Shown one piece after another: positions 50,500 through 58,899 of a stretch of DNA of 64,000 bases (the first letter of the stretch is position 1; each line of letters starts with the position of its first letter). A model generated the notes under the pieces. The model worked only from the letters and a program-made list of their open reading frames with translations. It had not been told where the DNA came from and did no database searches. Origin of the DNA: an uncultured Hydrogenophaga sp. (GTDB lineage Bacteria > Pseudomonadota > Gammaproteobacteria > Burkholderiales > Burkholderiaceae_C); contig NZ_OY288115.1 of assembly GCF_958439165.1 (NCBI RefSeq), forward strand, positions 62,001-126,000. Direction: 5' to 3'. Both the position numbers and the translations under genes were made by a program.

Positions 50500-50934
50500 A
50501 TGTCCCGCCTGCATCTGCACCGGCTTCGAGGGTTCACGCTGATCGAGGTGATGATCGTCGTCGCGGTGGTCGGTGTGCTGACCGCCATCGCCCTGCCCAG
50601 TTACAACAGCTATGTTCAAAAGAGCCGGCGCAGCGACGCACGGTCCGGTTTGATGGAGGCGGCCAACCGCCAGCAGCAGTTCGTCCTGAACCGGTCGACC
50701 TTCACGGTGGATATGCGTGATCTGGGCTACGCAACCAACCCCGCCCGTTCTCCGGACGGCTTTTACACCATATCGTCCGCCCAGTGCGCGGGCGCCGTGC
50801 CTCTGACGCGTTGCTATCTGCTCACGGCGACACCCGTCGGCCCGCAAGCCGCCGATGCGGCTTGCACCTCCTTCACCCTGGGATCGAATGGCGCGAAAGC
50901 TGCCACGGGTACCAGTGCCGCCACCTGCTGGTGA
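50500..50934 (+). CDS. pilE: Type IV pilin PilE
   Basis: A 144-residue type IV pilin of the minor PilE type or a major-like pilin. MSRLHLHRLRG-FTLIEVMIVVAVVGVLTAIALPSYNSYVQKSRR gives cleavage after Gly11 and Glu at +5. The C-terminal D-region has paired Cys (QCAGAVPLTRC and AACTSF...ATCW), forming the disulfide-bounded loops. I chose ATG 50500 because an AGGAG lies 10 bases upstream; an ATG at 50479 overlaps the end of pilY1. It is the last pilin of the operon, 4 bases after pilY1. Confidence 0.9.
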   Translation: MSRLHLHRLRGFTLIEVMIVVAVVGVLTAIALPSYNSYVQKSRRSDARSGLMEAANRQQQFVLNRSTFTVDMRDLGYATNPARSPDGFYTISSAQCAGAVPLTRCYLLTATPVGPQAADAACTSFTLGSNGAKAATGTSAATCW

Positions 50935-50954
50935 TGCCAGTCTGGAGACACCTC

Positions 50955-51287
50955 ATGCATTCATCCATCGCTTTCTCCGGTACCCTGGCGTTCCTGGCGT
51001 TCCTGGCGGCCGTCTTGACGGCCGGACAGGCCGGGGCCCAGACGCCGCCGGTGCGCGAGCCGGTCCTTCACGTGTGCTCGGCGACCATGCCCAGCGGTGT
51101 TCAGCGGCTGGTGTTCGTCGAGGCCCAGGACAAGCAGGCCGCACGCCGACTGGCCGATCGTGCCCGCCTGGTCGACACCGCAGGCAAACGCTTGCCGCCG
51201 CGCAGCGTTCAGGAGTGCATCGTTCCTGCTCGCGAAAAGTTCATCGACCCCAAAGCCGCCGAACTGCTGGTCAACACCCCGCGCTGA
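50955..51287 (+). CDS. Small secreted protein following pilE, unknown
   Basis: A 110-residue protein with an obvious signal peptide (FSGTLAFLAFLAAVLTAGQAGA, cleavage near residue 28). The mature part has two Cys (LHVCSATMPSG and VQECIVPAREK), likely a disulfide, and no recognised domain. It begins 20 bases after pilE and probably is the last gene of the pilus transcript. A role in the pilus is suggested only by position. It converges with the chromate transporter gene, 35 bases away. Confidence 0.6.
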   Translation: MHSSIAFSGTLAFLAFLAAVLTAGQAGAQTPPVREPVLHVCSATMPSGVQRLVFVEAQDKQAARRLADRARLVDTAGKRLPPRSVQECIVPAREKFIDPKAAELLVNTPR

Positions 51288-51322
51288 AATCCACGCAGTA
51301 CCCGGCCGCCTTCTGGTGGCCT

Positions 51323-51922
51323 TCAGACCCAGCCCATCACACCCAGCAGCGCACCCGCCGCAATCATCCACAAGAGGTGAACCCGGGTGCGCCAGACCAG
51401 CAGCGCAGACACAGCTGTCAGCAGCCACATAGGCCAGTCGCGTCGGGGCTGGTCGTGGGTAGCCACCAGCAGCCACCCGGTGGCCACCAGCAGGGCAATC
51501 ACCACCGGCGCCATGCCGGCCCGGAAGGCACGTGCCGCCCTCTTGTCGCGGTGGCGATGGGCCCAGCGCGCGGCGTTGTAGCTCAGCAGGGAAGAGGGCA
51601 GGAGGATGGCCACCATGCTGACCACCACGCCCGACAGGCCCAGCAACCAGGCAGTCCATCCGCCGGCGGGTCCGCCGCCCGACTGCAGGCCGACCTGCCA
51701 GCCCAGCAGCGCCACGAACAGCACATTCGGCCCCGGCGCCGCCTGCGACAGCGCGATGGCGGTGGTGAACTCGGCATCGCTCAGCCAGCCCTGCTGCAGC
51801 ACCAGATACCGGTGCATGTCCGGTGCCACAGTGATGGCGCCACCGATGGCCAGCAGCGACAGCGACATGAGCTGCACGAACAGCCCCAGCCAGTTGAGCA
51901 GGGTGGGTTCCATGGCGGTCAT
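51323..51922 (-). CDS. Chromate transporter, C-terminal-type subunit
   Basis: A 199-residue membrane protein of the CHR (ChrA) family, short type with one CHR domain. LSLLAIGGAITVAPDMHRYLV near residue 17 and SQAAPGPNVLFVALLGWQVGL near 58 are the family motifs, with about six hydrophobic helices. Together with the preceding gene it reconstitutes the two-domain transporter. Its ATG (51920-51922) overlaps the other half's stop (ATGA), so the two are coupled. Chromate export is the annotated function; many paralogues have unknown substrates. Confidence 0.88.
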   Translation of the reverse strand: MTAMEPTLLNWLGLFVQLMSLSLLAIGGAITVAPDMHRYLVLQQGWLSDAEFTTAIALSQAAPGPNVLFVALLGWQVGLQSGGGPAGGWTAWLLGLSGVVVSMVAILLPSSLLSYNAARWAHRHRDKRAARAFRAGMAPVVIALLVATGWLLVATHDQPRRDWPMWLLTAVSALLVWRTRVHLLWMIAAGALLGVMGWV

Positions 51923-52509
51923 GCCGGCGGCTCTTCCACCGTGGCTCCCAGGCACCACCAGGCCCAGCTGCAGGCGGCCAGACCCAGCACCGGCAGCACC
52001 ACCGTCAGCGGCCAGCGCAGCCAGGCCACCATGACGAAGCTGGCCAGCGCCAGCAGCCCGCAGGCCGCGGGTCCCATGGGGTTGCTGCGCAGCGCGCCCA
52101 TGAGCCGCAGCCCGGCACCCATGACCAGTCCGGCCGACACGGCGCCCATGCCGCGCAGGGCGCCTTGTGCCAGCGGATGGCTGGCCACCTGGGCCCACAG
52201 GATGGCCACCAGCAGCACCACCACCAGCGGTGCGGCCAGCATGCCGGCCAGAGCCGCCAGGGCGCCGCGCAGACCGAAGTGGCGGTCGCCGATCATCATC
52301 GAGAGGTTGACCACGTTCGGCCCCGGCATGAGCTGGGCCATGGCCCAGTCATCGACGAACTGCTCCCGGGTCAGCCAGCGGCGCCGGTCCACCAGCTCCC
52401 GCTGCACCACCGCCAGCACGCCGCCGAAACCTTGCAGTGCCAGCCAGGTGAAGGCGAGGAACAGCTCGCGGCAGGAACCGGGACGTTGCGGTGAAGGATC
52501 CGCACTCAC
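51919..52509 (-). CDS. Chromate transporter, N-terminal-type subunit
   Basis: A 196-residue CHR-domain membrane protein. LAFTWLALQGFGGVLAVVQRELVDRRRWL near residues 18-46 and AQLMPGPNVVNLSMMIGDRHFGLRGAL near 57-83 are the conserved parts. It is the first gene of a two-gene short-CHR pair and overlaps its partner by ATGA; antiparallel dimers of such pairs form one transporter. It also overlaps by 4 bases the upstream response-regulator stop (TGAG-type junction at 52506-52509). Confidence 0.88.
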   Translation of the reverse strand: MSADPSPQRPGSCRELFLAFTWLALQGFGGVLAVVQRELVDRRRWLTREQFVDDWAMAQLMPGPNVVNLSMMIGDRHFGLRGALAALAGMLAAPLVVVLLVAILWAQVASHPLAQGALRGMGAVSAGLVMGAGLRLMGALRSNPMGPAACGLLALASFVMVAWLRWPLTVVLPVLGLAACSWAWWCLGATVEEPPA

Positions 52510-52898
52510 GCCGACATCATGTCCCGCACCAGGGCCGCCGCCAGCGGCTTGGTCACATAGCCGCTGATCACCGGGATCTGGGCGGCGCGCTCGCGGTCCT
52601 GCGGCGACCCGGAGGAGGTGAGCATGACCAGCACCGTGGTCTCGCGGCCTTCCAGCAGCGGTGCGGCCTGGATGGCGACCTCGAATCCGTCGAGCATGGG
52701 CATGTTGATGTCCAGGAAGATGCAGGTCGGCACGCGCAGCTCGTCCTGGCGCATGAAGGCCAGCGCGTCCAGCCCGTTGTCGAAGATCAGCACGTCGCCG
52801 GTGAAGCCTGCGCGGCGGATCATGATCTCGTGGAAGACGTTGTCGGCTTCGTTGTCGTCGACCAGGATGAAGCGTTCGGGGCGGGGCAGTCGGTTCAT
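52506..52898 (-). CDS. Receiver-only response regulator
   Basis: A 130-residue CheY-like receiver without an output domain. The phosphoacceptor is Asp63 in IFLDINMPMLDG, with acidic residues at 14-15, Thr/Ser in LTSSGSPQD near 93 and Lys in GYVTKPLA near 116. It overlaps the histidine kinase by ATGA. The subfamily resembles the receivers associated with phytochrome-like kinases (Rcp type). It probably receives phosphate from the kinase; its target is unknown. Confidence 0.88.
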   Translation of the reverse strand: MNRLPRPERFILVDDNEADNVFHEIMIRRAGFTGDVLIFDNGLDALAFMRQDELRVPTCIFLDINMPMLDGFEVAIQAAPLLEGRETTVLVMLTSSGSPQDRERAAQIPVISGYVTKPLAAALVRDMMSA

Positions 52899-54520
52899 GG
52901 GGTCACGGGGTCGGGCTGGCGTTGCAGCTGCAGGGTGAAGCGGCTGCCTCGGTCGGTGGCGGAATCCAGCAGCAGCCGCCCGCCGTGCATGTCGGCGATG
53001 CGTCGGCAGATGGACAGGCCCAGCCCCGAGCCGGCGTACACCTTGCGGTTGTGGAGTCGTTTGAACATGTCGAACACGGCCGACTGGTGCTCGGGTGCAA
53101 TGCCGATGCCGTCGTCTTCCACATGGATGAGCCAATGGCCGGGCGCTGCCTCGTGGCTCAGGCGCACATGCGGCCGCTCGCCGGGGCGGACGAATTTCAG
53201 GGCGTTTTCCACCAGGTTCTGCAGCAGCAGGCGCAGCAGCGTGGCATCACCCCGGACCACCGGCATCGGGCCGATGTCGATCTGGCCGCCGGTGCGCTGC
53301 AGTGCGGCAGTCAGGTCGTCCCGCACCTGCCGGGCCAGTGCCCCGGTGTCGACATCGGTGAAATCCACCCGGTGCTTGTCCATCCGCACATACCGCAGCA
53401 GATCGTCGAGCAGCTGGCTGATGCGCTGGCCGCCCTGGTTCACGAACGCCAGGTAGCGCTGTGCATCGGCGGGCCAGCCTGCGGCATGGTCGGAGGTCAG
53501 CAGCGAGGTGAAGTTGTTGATGGAATTGATCGGCTCGCGCAGGTCGTGCGAGATGACCTGGATGAATCGCTGCTGCTCCAGGGTCTTGCGTTCCAGCAGG
53601 CTGATGGTTTCGCGCAGCTGGGTTTCGTTGCGCTTGAGGTTCTCGATGTCATGGACCCGCTTGACCACACCGGCCACCGCACCCGTGTCGTCGAAGACCG
53701 GGAGCATGGCCACCTCGACATGGCGGTCACCCTTGCCCCGGTAGTGTCCCAGCCGCTGGTAGTGCACCGGCTTGCCCTGCAGTGCCTGACGCAGGTTGTC
53801 CACCACCATGCCCATGCCCGGATCGTCTTCCAGCAGCTGGGGAACGTTGCGGCCGATCACCTCTTCATGCTCGGCTCCGTGGTACTCGAGGTATTTGTGG
53901 TTGGCATGCCGGTAGACCAGGTCGCGGTCGATGTAGGCCTGCGCATCCAGGCCGGCGGTGATCATGGCCACCAGCTGCTCGTTGCGAAGGTGGGCCGACG
54001 CCGCTTCGGCCTGGGCTTCGTCCTGGCGGGTGCGCTCATGCTCAAGCAGGGTGCTGACCAGGCCGGAGAGCCGCTGGAGCGCGTCGATCTGCACCGGGTC
54101 AAGGCGCCGGCTGGTCCGGTCGATGACACAGACGGTGCCCACCGCCATGCCATCGGCCGTGATGATCGGCGCCCCGGCGTAAAACCGCAGCCCCAGGTCG
54201 CCGGTGACCAGCGGGTTGTCAGCGAAGCGGGGGTCCTGCAGGGTGTCTTCGACGACCATCACCCGATCGGGCTGCAGGATGGCGTGAGCGCACAGGGTGA
54301 TGTCCCGCGGCGCCTCCACCACGTCCAGTCCGTTGCGGGCCTTCAGCCATTCCCGGTCGGCGTCGATGAACCCGATGTAGGCCATGGGCGTCTTGCAGAT
54401 CGCCATGGCGAGCGCGGAGATGTCGTCGTAGGCCTTCTGGGGCAGGGTGTCGAGGATGCCCAAACCCCGCAGGCGGGCCAGCCGCGCGGCTTCATTGGGG
54501 GGATGAGGGGCTATTTGCAT
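52895..54520 (-). CDS. GAF-PAS sensor histidine kinase
   Basis: A cytosolic histidine kinase of about 541 residues: an N-terminal GAF domain (LARLRGLGILDTLPQKAYDDI to TVCVIDRTSRRLDPVQ, about residues 12-160), a PAS domain (GLDAQAYIDRDLVYRHANHKYLEYHGA, about 190-310), a dimerisation/phosphoacceptor domain with His in VISHDLREPINSINNF near residue 325, and an ATPase domain with NLVENALKF, DDGIGIAPEHQ and GSGLGLSICRRI. There are no membrane segments, so the signal is intracellular or diffusible. The ATG at 54518-54520 is preferred over an upstream start at 54544. It is coupled to a receiver-only regulator. Confidence 0.9.
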   Translation of the reverse strand: MQIAPHPPNEAARLARLRGLGILDTLPQKAYDDISALAMAICKTPMAYIGFIDADREWLKARNGLDVVEAPRDITLCAHAILQPDRVMVVEDTLQDPRFADNPLVTGDLGLRFYAGAPIITADGMAVGTVCVIDRTSRRLDPVQIDALQRLSGLVSTLLEHERTRQDEAQAEAASAHLRNEQLVAMITAGLDAQAYIDRDLVYRHANHKYLEYHGAEHEEVIGRNVPQLLEDDPGMGMVVDNLRQALQGKPVHYQRLGHYRGKGDRHVEVAMLPVFDDTGAVAGVVKRVHDIENLKRNETQLRETISLLERKTLEQQRFIQVISHDLREPINSINNFTSLLTSDHAAGWPADAQRYLAFVNQGGQRISQLLDDLLRYVRMDKHRVDFTDVDTGALARQVRDDLTAALQRTGGQIDIGPMPVVRGDATLLRLLLQNLVENALKFVRPGERPHVRLSHEAAPGHWLIHVEDDGIGIAPEHQSAVFDMFKRLHNRKVYAGSGLGLSICRRIADMHGGRLLLDSATDRGSRFTLQLQRQPDPVTP

Positions 54521-54667
54521 GATGACCGGACGTATTTGTAACACGTGACCCAGATTCTGTTACATGCAGCGTCACCGAGTCCGGCCGCTGGCGTCACCCT
54601 TCAGACGCCAGCCGATCATATGTGACGGCCTTCACAGGCCTGTGGTGGTCATCCGACCACCGAACCC

Positions 54668-55411
54668 TCAGACCGACATGCCGCCGGACACCTCGATCAC
54701 GGCGCCGTTGATGTAGCTGGCGTCGTCGCTGGCCAGGAACGCATAGACGCTGGCGATCTCCTCGGGCTGGCCCAGCCGGCGCAGCGGCACGCGCTGCTCC
54801 ATCTCGCCGATGACCTTCTCCGGAATCGTGCTCAGGATCGGCGTGGCGATGAAGCCGGGTGCCACCGCGTTCACCCGGATGCCCTTGGGGCCGAGTTCGC
54901 GGCTCCAGGTCTTGGTGAAGCCGATCACGCCGAACTTGCTGGCCGCGTAGTTGGTCTGGCCGTAGTTCCCGTAGATGCCCACCACCGACGAGGCATTGAG
55001 GATCACGCCCGAGCCCTGCTGCACCATGGCGTCGGCCACCACCTGGGCGCAATGGAACACGCCGCGCAGGTTCACATCGATCACACGGTCGAACTGCTCC
55101 AGCGTCATCTTCTGCAGCCGGGCGTCCTGGGTGATGCCGGCGTTGTTCACCAGCACGTCGATGCGCCCATGCCGCGCCAGCACGTCGGCCACCACGGCGT
55201 CCACCCGGGCGCGGTCGGTCACGTCCAGCACGTGGCCCTCGGCCCGGGCTCCCAGGGCCTGACATTGGCGCACCGCGTCGTCAACGGCCGCAGCCTTGAC
55301 GTCGCAGACGATGACGGTGGCGCCCTCGCGGGCAAAACGCAGGGCCGTGGCCAGGCCGATGCCTTGCGCGGCACCGGTGATGAGGCTGACTTTGTCGAGC
55401 AGTCGGGTCAT
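54668..55411 (-). CDS. 3-oxoacyl-ACP reductase-like SDR (FabG family)
   Basis: A 247-residue short-chain dehydrogenase. NAD(P)-binding ITGAAQGIGLATALRF at residues 11-26, NNAG near 87-90, and the catalytic Ser137-Tyr-Lys set in ILNASSVVGIYG and TNYAASKFG. Length and motifs match FabG and 3-hydroxyacyl-CoA dehydrogenases; location next to beta-oxidation genes suggests that it acts on CoA-linked or polyhydroxyalkanoate intermediates rather than housekeeping fatty-acid synthesis. It is 36 bases downstream of the FadB/J-like gene. Confidence 0.88.
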   Translation of the reverse strand: MTRLLDKVSLITGAAQGIGLATALRFAREGATVIVCDVKAAAVDDAVRQCQALGARAEGHVLDVTDRARVDAVVADVLARHGRIDVLVNNAGITQDARLQKMTLEQFDRVIDVNLRGVFHCAQVVADAMVQQGSGVILNASSVVGIYGNYGQTNYAASKFGVIGFTKTWSRELGPKGIRVNAVAPGFIATPILSTIPEKVIGEMEQRVPLRRLGQPEEIASVYAFLASDDASYINGAVIEVSGGMSV

Positions 55412-55447
55412 GGAGGTCGAGAGAACGGGTAGGTGGTGGAGGGCGGA

Positions 55448-57589
55448 TCACCACACCGGCTGGTGCCGGCGCAGCGCGTCCAGGGTGGTGGCATCGAGCT
55501 CGAAGCCGGCTCCGTGGCGCCGGGCCAGTTCGGCGCAGCGGCTCTGGAACCGTTCGATGCCCATGCCGTAGATGAACTGCAGTGCGCCGCCGGTCCAGGC
55601 CGGGAAACCGATGCCGAAGATCGACCCGATGTTGCCGTCGTGCACCGTGGTCAGCACATCCTCGGCCAGACAGCGGGCTGTTTCCACGGCTTGCCGGTAG
55701 AGCAGGCGATCCTGGATGGTGGTCAGGTCCCAGGCCACGTCGGCCCGCTCGAACAGGGGCTTGAGCTGCGGCCACAGGTGTTTTCGGCCGCCCTCGGGGT
55801 AGTCGTAGAAGCCACCGCCACCGGCCCGGCCAGGCCGTTGCAGCTCCCTGACCATGCGCTCGACCAGCAGCTCGCCGGGGCTGGCCAGGTAGGTGCGGCC
55901 CTCGGCGGCGAAGTCGGCACGGGTCTGGTCCAGCACATGCACCGACAGCGACAGCGCCGTCTCGTCCAGCACCGCCAGCGGCCCGACCGGCATGCCCGCC
56001 TGCACCGCAGCGTTCTCGATGACCGGGGCCGGAATGCCTTCGCCCAGCATGGCCGCACCTTCCATCACATAGGTGCCGAAGGTTCGGCTGGTGTAGAAGC
56101 CGCGCGAGTCGTTCACCACGATGGGCAGCTTGCCCAGCACCTGCACGTAGTCGTAGGCGCGGGCCACGGTCTCGTCGCTGGTCTGGCGACCGCGGATGAT
56201 CTCGACCAGCTTCATCTTGTCCACCGGGCTGAAGAAGTGGATGCCGATGAACTTCGCCGGGTCGCGGCTGGCCTGGGCCAGGCCGCCGATGGGCAGGGTC
56301 GAGGTGTTGCTGGCGAAGAACCCGCCCGGGGCCAGCCGGGGTTCGGCCTCCTGCGTGACGCGGGCCTTGAGCTCGCGGTTCTCATACACCGCCTCGATGA
56401 TCAGTTCGCAGCCGGCCAGGTCGTCCACGCGGTCCGTGGCGGTGATGCGCCCCAGCAGCGCCTGCTGGTCGTGCGGGCTCATGCGGCCCTTGTCGACCCG
56501 GGGCTGGGTGATCTTCGCGCTGTACGCCTTGCCTTTTTCGGCCTGCTCCAGCGACACATCCTTCAGCACGGTGGCGATGCCCTTGCTGGCCTGGGCGTAC
56601 GCGATGCCTGCACCCATCATGCCGGCCCCCAGGATGCCCACCTTGGTCGGCTTGAAGCGCGGCACATCCTTCGGCCGCGAATGCCCGCCCTTGATGGCGT
56701 TCATGTGGAAGAAGAAGGTGTTGATCATGGCCTTGGCCACGGGGCTGACGATCAGCCCGGCCAGGTACCGGCTCTCGATGCGGGTGGCGGTGTCGTAATC
56801 GACCAGCGCGCCCTCCACCATGGCGGCCAGTGCGGCTTCCGGCGCCGGGTAGAGGCCGCGTGTCTTCTGCTTGAGCACGGCCGGCGCCACGCTGAGCATG
56901 CCGGCCAGCTTGGGGCTGGAGGGCGAGCCGCCGGGCAGGCGGTAGTCCTTCTCGTCCCAGGGATGGCGGGCCGTCGGGTGGGCGGCGATCCAGGCCAGCG
57001 CGGCCGGGCGCAGGTCGGCGTCGGTCGCCACCAGTTCATGAACCAGGCCCAGGTCGAGCGCCTGGCGGGGAGTGAACAGCTGGCTCTCCAGGATGTAGGG
57101 CTGTGCGCCCATCAGGCCCAGCAGGCGGACCATCTTGGTGATGCCGGTGGCCCCGGGAATGAGGCCCAGCGTGATCTCGGGCAGGCCGAGCTGGATCTTC
57201 GGGTTGTCCACCGCGACGCGGTGGTGGCCCACCAGCGCCACTTCCCAGCCGCCACCCAGGGCCGCGCCGTTGATGCAGCTCACCACCGGCACGCCCAGCG
57301 TCTCCAGGGTGCGGAAGTTCTTCTTGGTCTGCTCGATCTCGGCGAACACGGCGGGTGCGTCCGAGGCTTGCAGGCGCATGGTGGCCTTGAGGTCGGCGCC
57401 GGCGAAGTAGGTGCTCTTGGCCGATGCCAGCACGATGCCCCGGATGCCGGACTTGTCGCGCAGCACTTGCTCGGTGGCCTCGGTGAGGTCGCGCTGCCAG
57501 TCGGCGCACATGGTGTTGACCGGCGAGCCGGGCTCGTCGAAGGTGAGGGTGGCGATGCCGTCGGCGAGTTCGTAGCGGATGGTCTTCAT
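55448..57589 (-). CDS. FadB/FadJ-like bifunctional enoyl-CoA hydratase/3-hydroxyacyl-CoA dehydrogenase
   Basis: A 713-residue multifunctional beta-oxidation enzyme. Residues 1-190 are a crotonase domain with the oxyanion-hole pattern SAKSTYFAGADLKA and NGAALGGGWEVAL, and the two catalytic Glu (GGGWEVAL, GLPEITLGLIPGATG). The NAD-binding domain starts near residue 313 (KVGILGAGMMGAGIAYAQA) with the catalytic His in GIHFFSPVDKMKLVEII and Asn/Ser in SNTSTLPI. C-terminal 3-hydroxyacyl-CoA dehydrogenase segments follow. I preferred ATG 57587-57589 to an ORF extension to 57625. It runs with thiolase upstream (10 bases apart). Confidence 0.93.
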   Translation of the reverse strand: MKTIRYELADGIATLTFDEPGSPVNTMCADWQRDLTEATEQVLRDKSGIRGIVLASAKSTYFAGADLKATMRLQASDAPAVFAEIEQTKKNFRTLETLGVPVVSCINGAALGGGWEVALVGHHRVAVDNPKIQLGLPEITLGLIPGATGITKMVRLLGLMGAQPYILESQLFTPRQALDLGLVHELVATDADLRPAALAWIAAHPTARHPWDEKDYRLPGGSPSSPKLAGMLSVAPAVLKQKTRGLYPAPEAALAAMVEGALVDYDTATRIESRYLAGLIVSPVAKAMINTFFFHMNAIKGGHSRPKDVPRFKPTKVGILGAGMMGAGIAYAQASKGIATVLKDVSLEQAEKGKAYSAKITQPRVDKGRMSPHDQQALLGRITATDRVDDLAGCELIIEAVYENRELKARVTQEAEPRLAPGGFFASNTSTLPIGGLAQASRDPAKFIGIHFFSPVDKMKLVEIIRGRQTSDETVARAYDYVQVLGKLPIVVNDSRGFYTSRTFGTYVMEGAAMLGEGIPAPVIENAAVQAGMPVGPLAVLDETALSLSVHVLDQTRADFAAEGRTYLASPGELLVERMVRELQRPGRAGGGGFYDYPEGGRKHLWPQLKPLFERADVAWDLTTIQDRLLYRQAVETARCLAEDVLTTVHDGNIGSIFGIGFPAWTGGALQFIYGMGIERFQSRCAELARRHGAGFELDATTLDALRRHQPVW

Positions 57590-57599
57590 GGTGGGTTCC

Positions 57600-58805
57600 T
57601 CAGATCCGCTCGACGATGGTGGCAATGCCCATGCCGCCGCCCACGCACAGCGTGGCCAGGCCGTAACGCAGGTTGCGGCGCTGCAGTTCGTCGATCAGGG
57701 TGCCCAGGATCATGGCGCCGGTGGCCCCCAGCGGATGACCCAGCGCGATGGCGCCGCCGTTCACATTCACTTTTTCGTGCGGCACGCCGAGCTCCTTCAT
57801 GAACTTCATGGGCACGGCGGCAAAGGCCTCGTTCACCTCGAACAGGTCGATCTGGTCGATGGTCAGCCCCGCCTTGGCCAGCGCCTTGCGGGCCGCCGGC
57901 ATCGGGCCGGTGAGCATGATGGTCGGGTCGGCCCCCGAGAGCGCCACCGATACCACCCGCGCCCGGGGCGTGAGGCCATGGGCGCGGCCGGCGGCTTCGC
58001 TGCCCACCAGCACCGCGGTGGCACCGTCGACGATGCCCGACGAGTTGCCGGCATGGTGCACATGGTGGATGCGCTCCACCTGCGGATAGCGCTGCAGCGC
58101 CACGGCGTCGAAGCCCATGGCGCCCAGCTGCTCGAACGCCGGCTTGAGGCTGGCCAACCCGTCCAGCGTGGTGTGGGGCTTGATGAATTCGTCTTCCGCC
58201 AGCAGGGTCTGGCCCAGGAAGTCGGTGACCGGCACCACCGATCTCTGGAAGCGGCCTTCTGCCCGGGCGGCGGCGGCACGGCGCTGCGACTCCAGTGCAT
58301 AGGCGTCCACGTCGGTGCGGCTGAAACCTTCCAGGGTGGCAATCAGGTCGGCGCCGATGCCCTGCGGCACGAACAGCGTGGCCGAGTTGGTGGCCGGGTC
58401 CTGCGCCCAGGCGCCGCCGTCCGAGCCGATGGGCACCCGGCTCATGCTCTCCACGCCGCCGGCCACCACCAGGTCTTCCCAGCCGCTGGCCACCTTCATG
58501 GCCGCCAGGTTCACCGCCTCCAGGCCCGAGGCGCAGAAGCGGTTGATCTGCACGCCCGAGCAGCGCCAGTCCCAGCCGGCCTTGAGTGCGGCCACCTTGG
58601 CGATCACCGAGCCCTGCTCGCCGATGGGCGACACCACGCCCATCACCACGTCGTCCACCGCTGCAGTGTCGAAGCCAAGGCGCTGCTGCAGCGCGGTCAG
58701 CACGCCGGCCAGCAGGTCGACCGGCTTGACCTCGTGCAGGCTGCCGTCCTTCTTGCCCTTGCCACGCGGCGTGCGCACGGCGTCATAAATGAAGGCCTGG
58801 GTCAT
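57600..58805 (-). CDS. Acetyl-CoA acyltransferase (thiolase)
   Basis: A 401-residue thiolase II/I family enzyme. The nucleophilic Cys lies in INRFCASGLEAVNLA near residue 90, the catalytic His in GGAIALGHPLGATGAM near 354, and the second Cys in CVGGGMGIATIVERI near 385. It probably catalyses thiolytic cleavage of 3-ketoacyl-CoA as the beta-subunit partner of the FadB/J-like protein (fadA-like). The start at 58803-58805 gives MTQAFIYDAVRTPRGKGKKDG, typical of the family. It is the first gene of the minus-strand group thiolase-fadB/J-SDR. Confidence 0.94.
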   Translation of the reverse strand: MTQAFIYDAVRTPRGKGKKDGSLHEVKPVDLLAGVLTALQQRLGFDTAAVDDVVMGVVSPIGEQGSVIAKVAALKAGWDWRCSGVQINRFCASGLEAVNLAAMKVASGWEDLVVAGGVESMSRVPIGSDGGAWAQDPATNSATLFVPQGIGADLIATLEGFSRTDVDAYALESQRRAAAARAEGRFQRSVVPVTDFLGQTLLAEDEFIKPHTTLDGLASLKPAFEQLGAMGFDAVALQRYPQVERIHHVHHAGNSSGIVDGATAVLVGSEAAGRAHGLTPRARVVSVALSGADPTIMLTGPMPAARKALAKAGLTIDQIDLFEVNEAFAAVPMKFMKELGVPHEKVNVNGGAIALGHPLGATGAMILGTLIDELQRRNLRYGLATLCVGGGMGIATIVERI

Positions 58806-58899
58806 GGTGTCTCCTGGGGTGTTTTCTGAGGTCGGCCAAGTATATGTTTTATGAAAAGCGATTGCTTGGTAAAAATCCTGGGCATCCCATTCCGGTACC

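Noticed and set aside
54521..54667. Additional gene or regulatory RNA between the kinase and SDR genes
   Set aside because: No plausible reading frame, start or stable hairpin was seen in this 147-bp stretch; it probably holds the kinase promoter.
58806..58899. Mobile element boundary left of the orphan gene
   Set aside because: No terminal inverted repeat, target duplication or transposase remnant was seen in the short spacers on either side.
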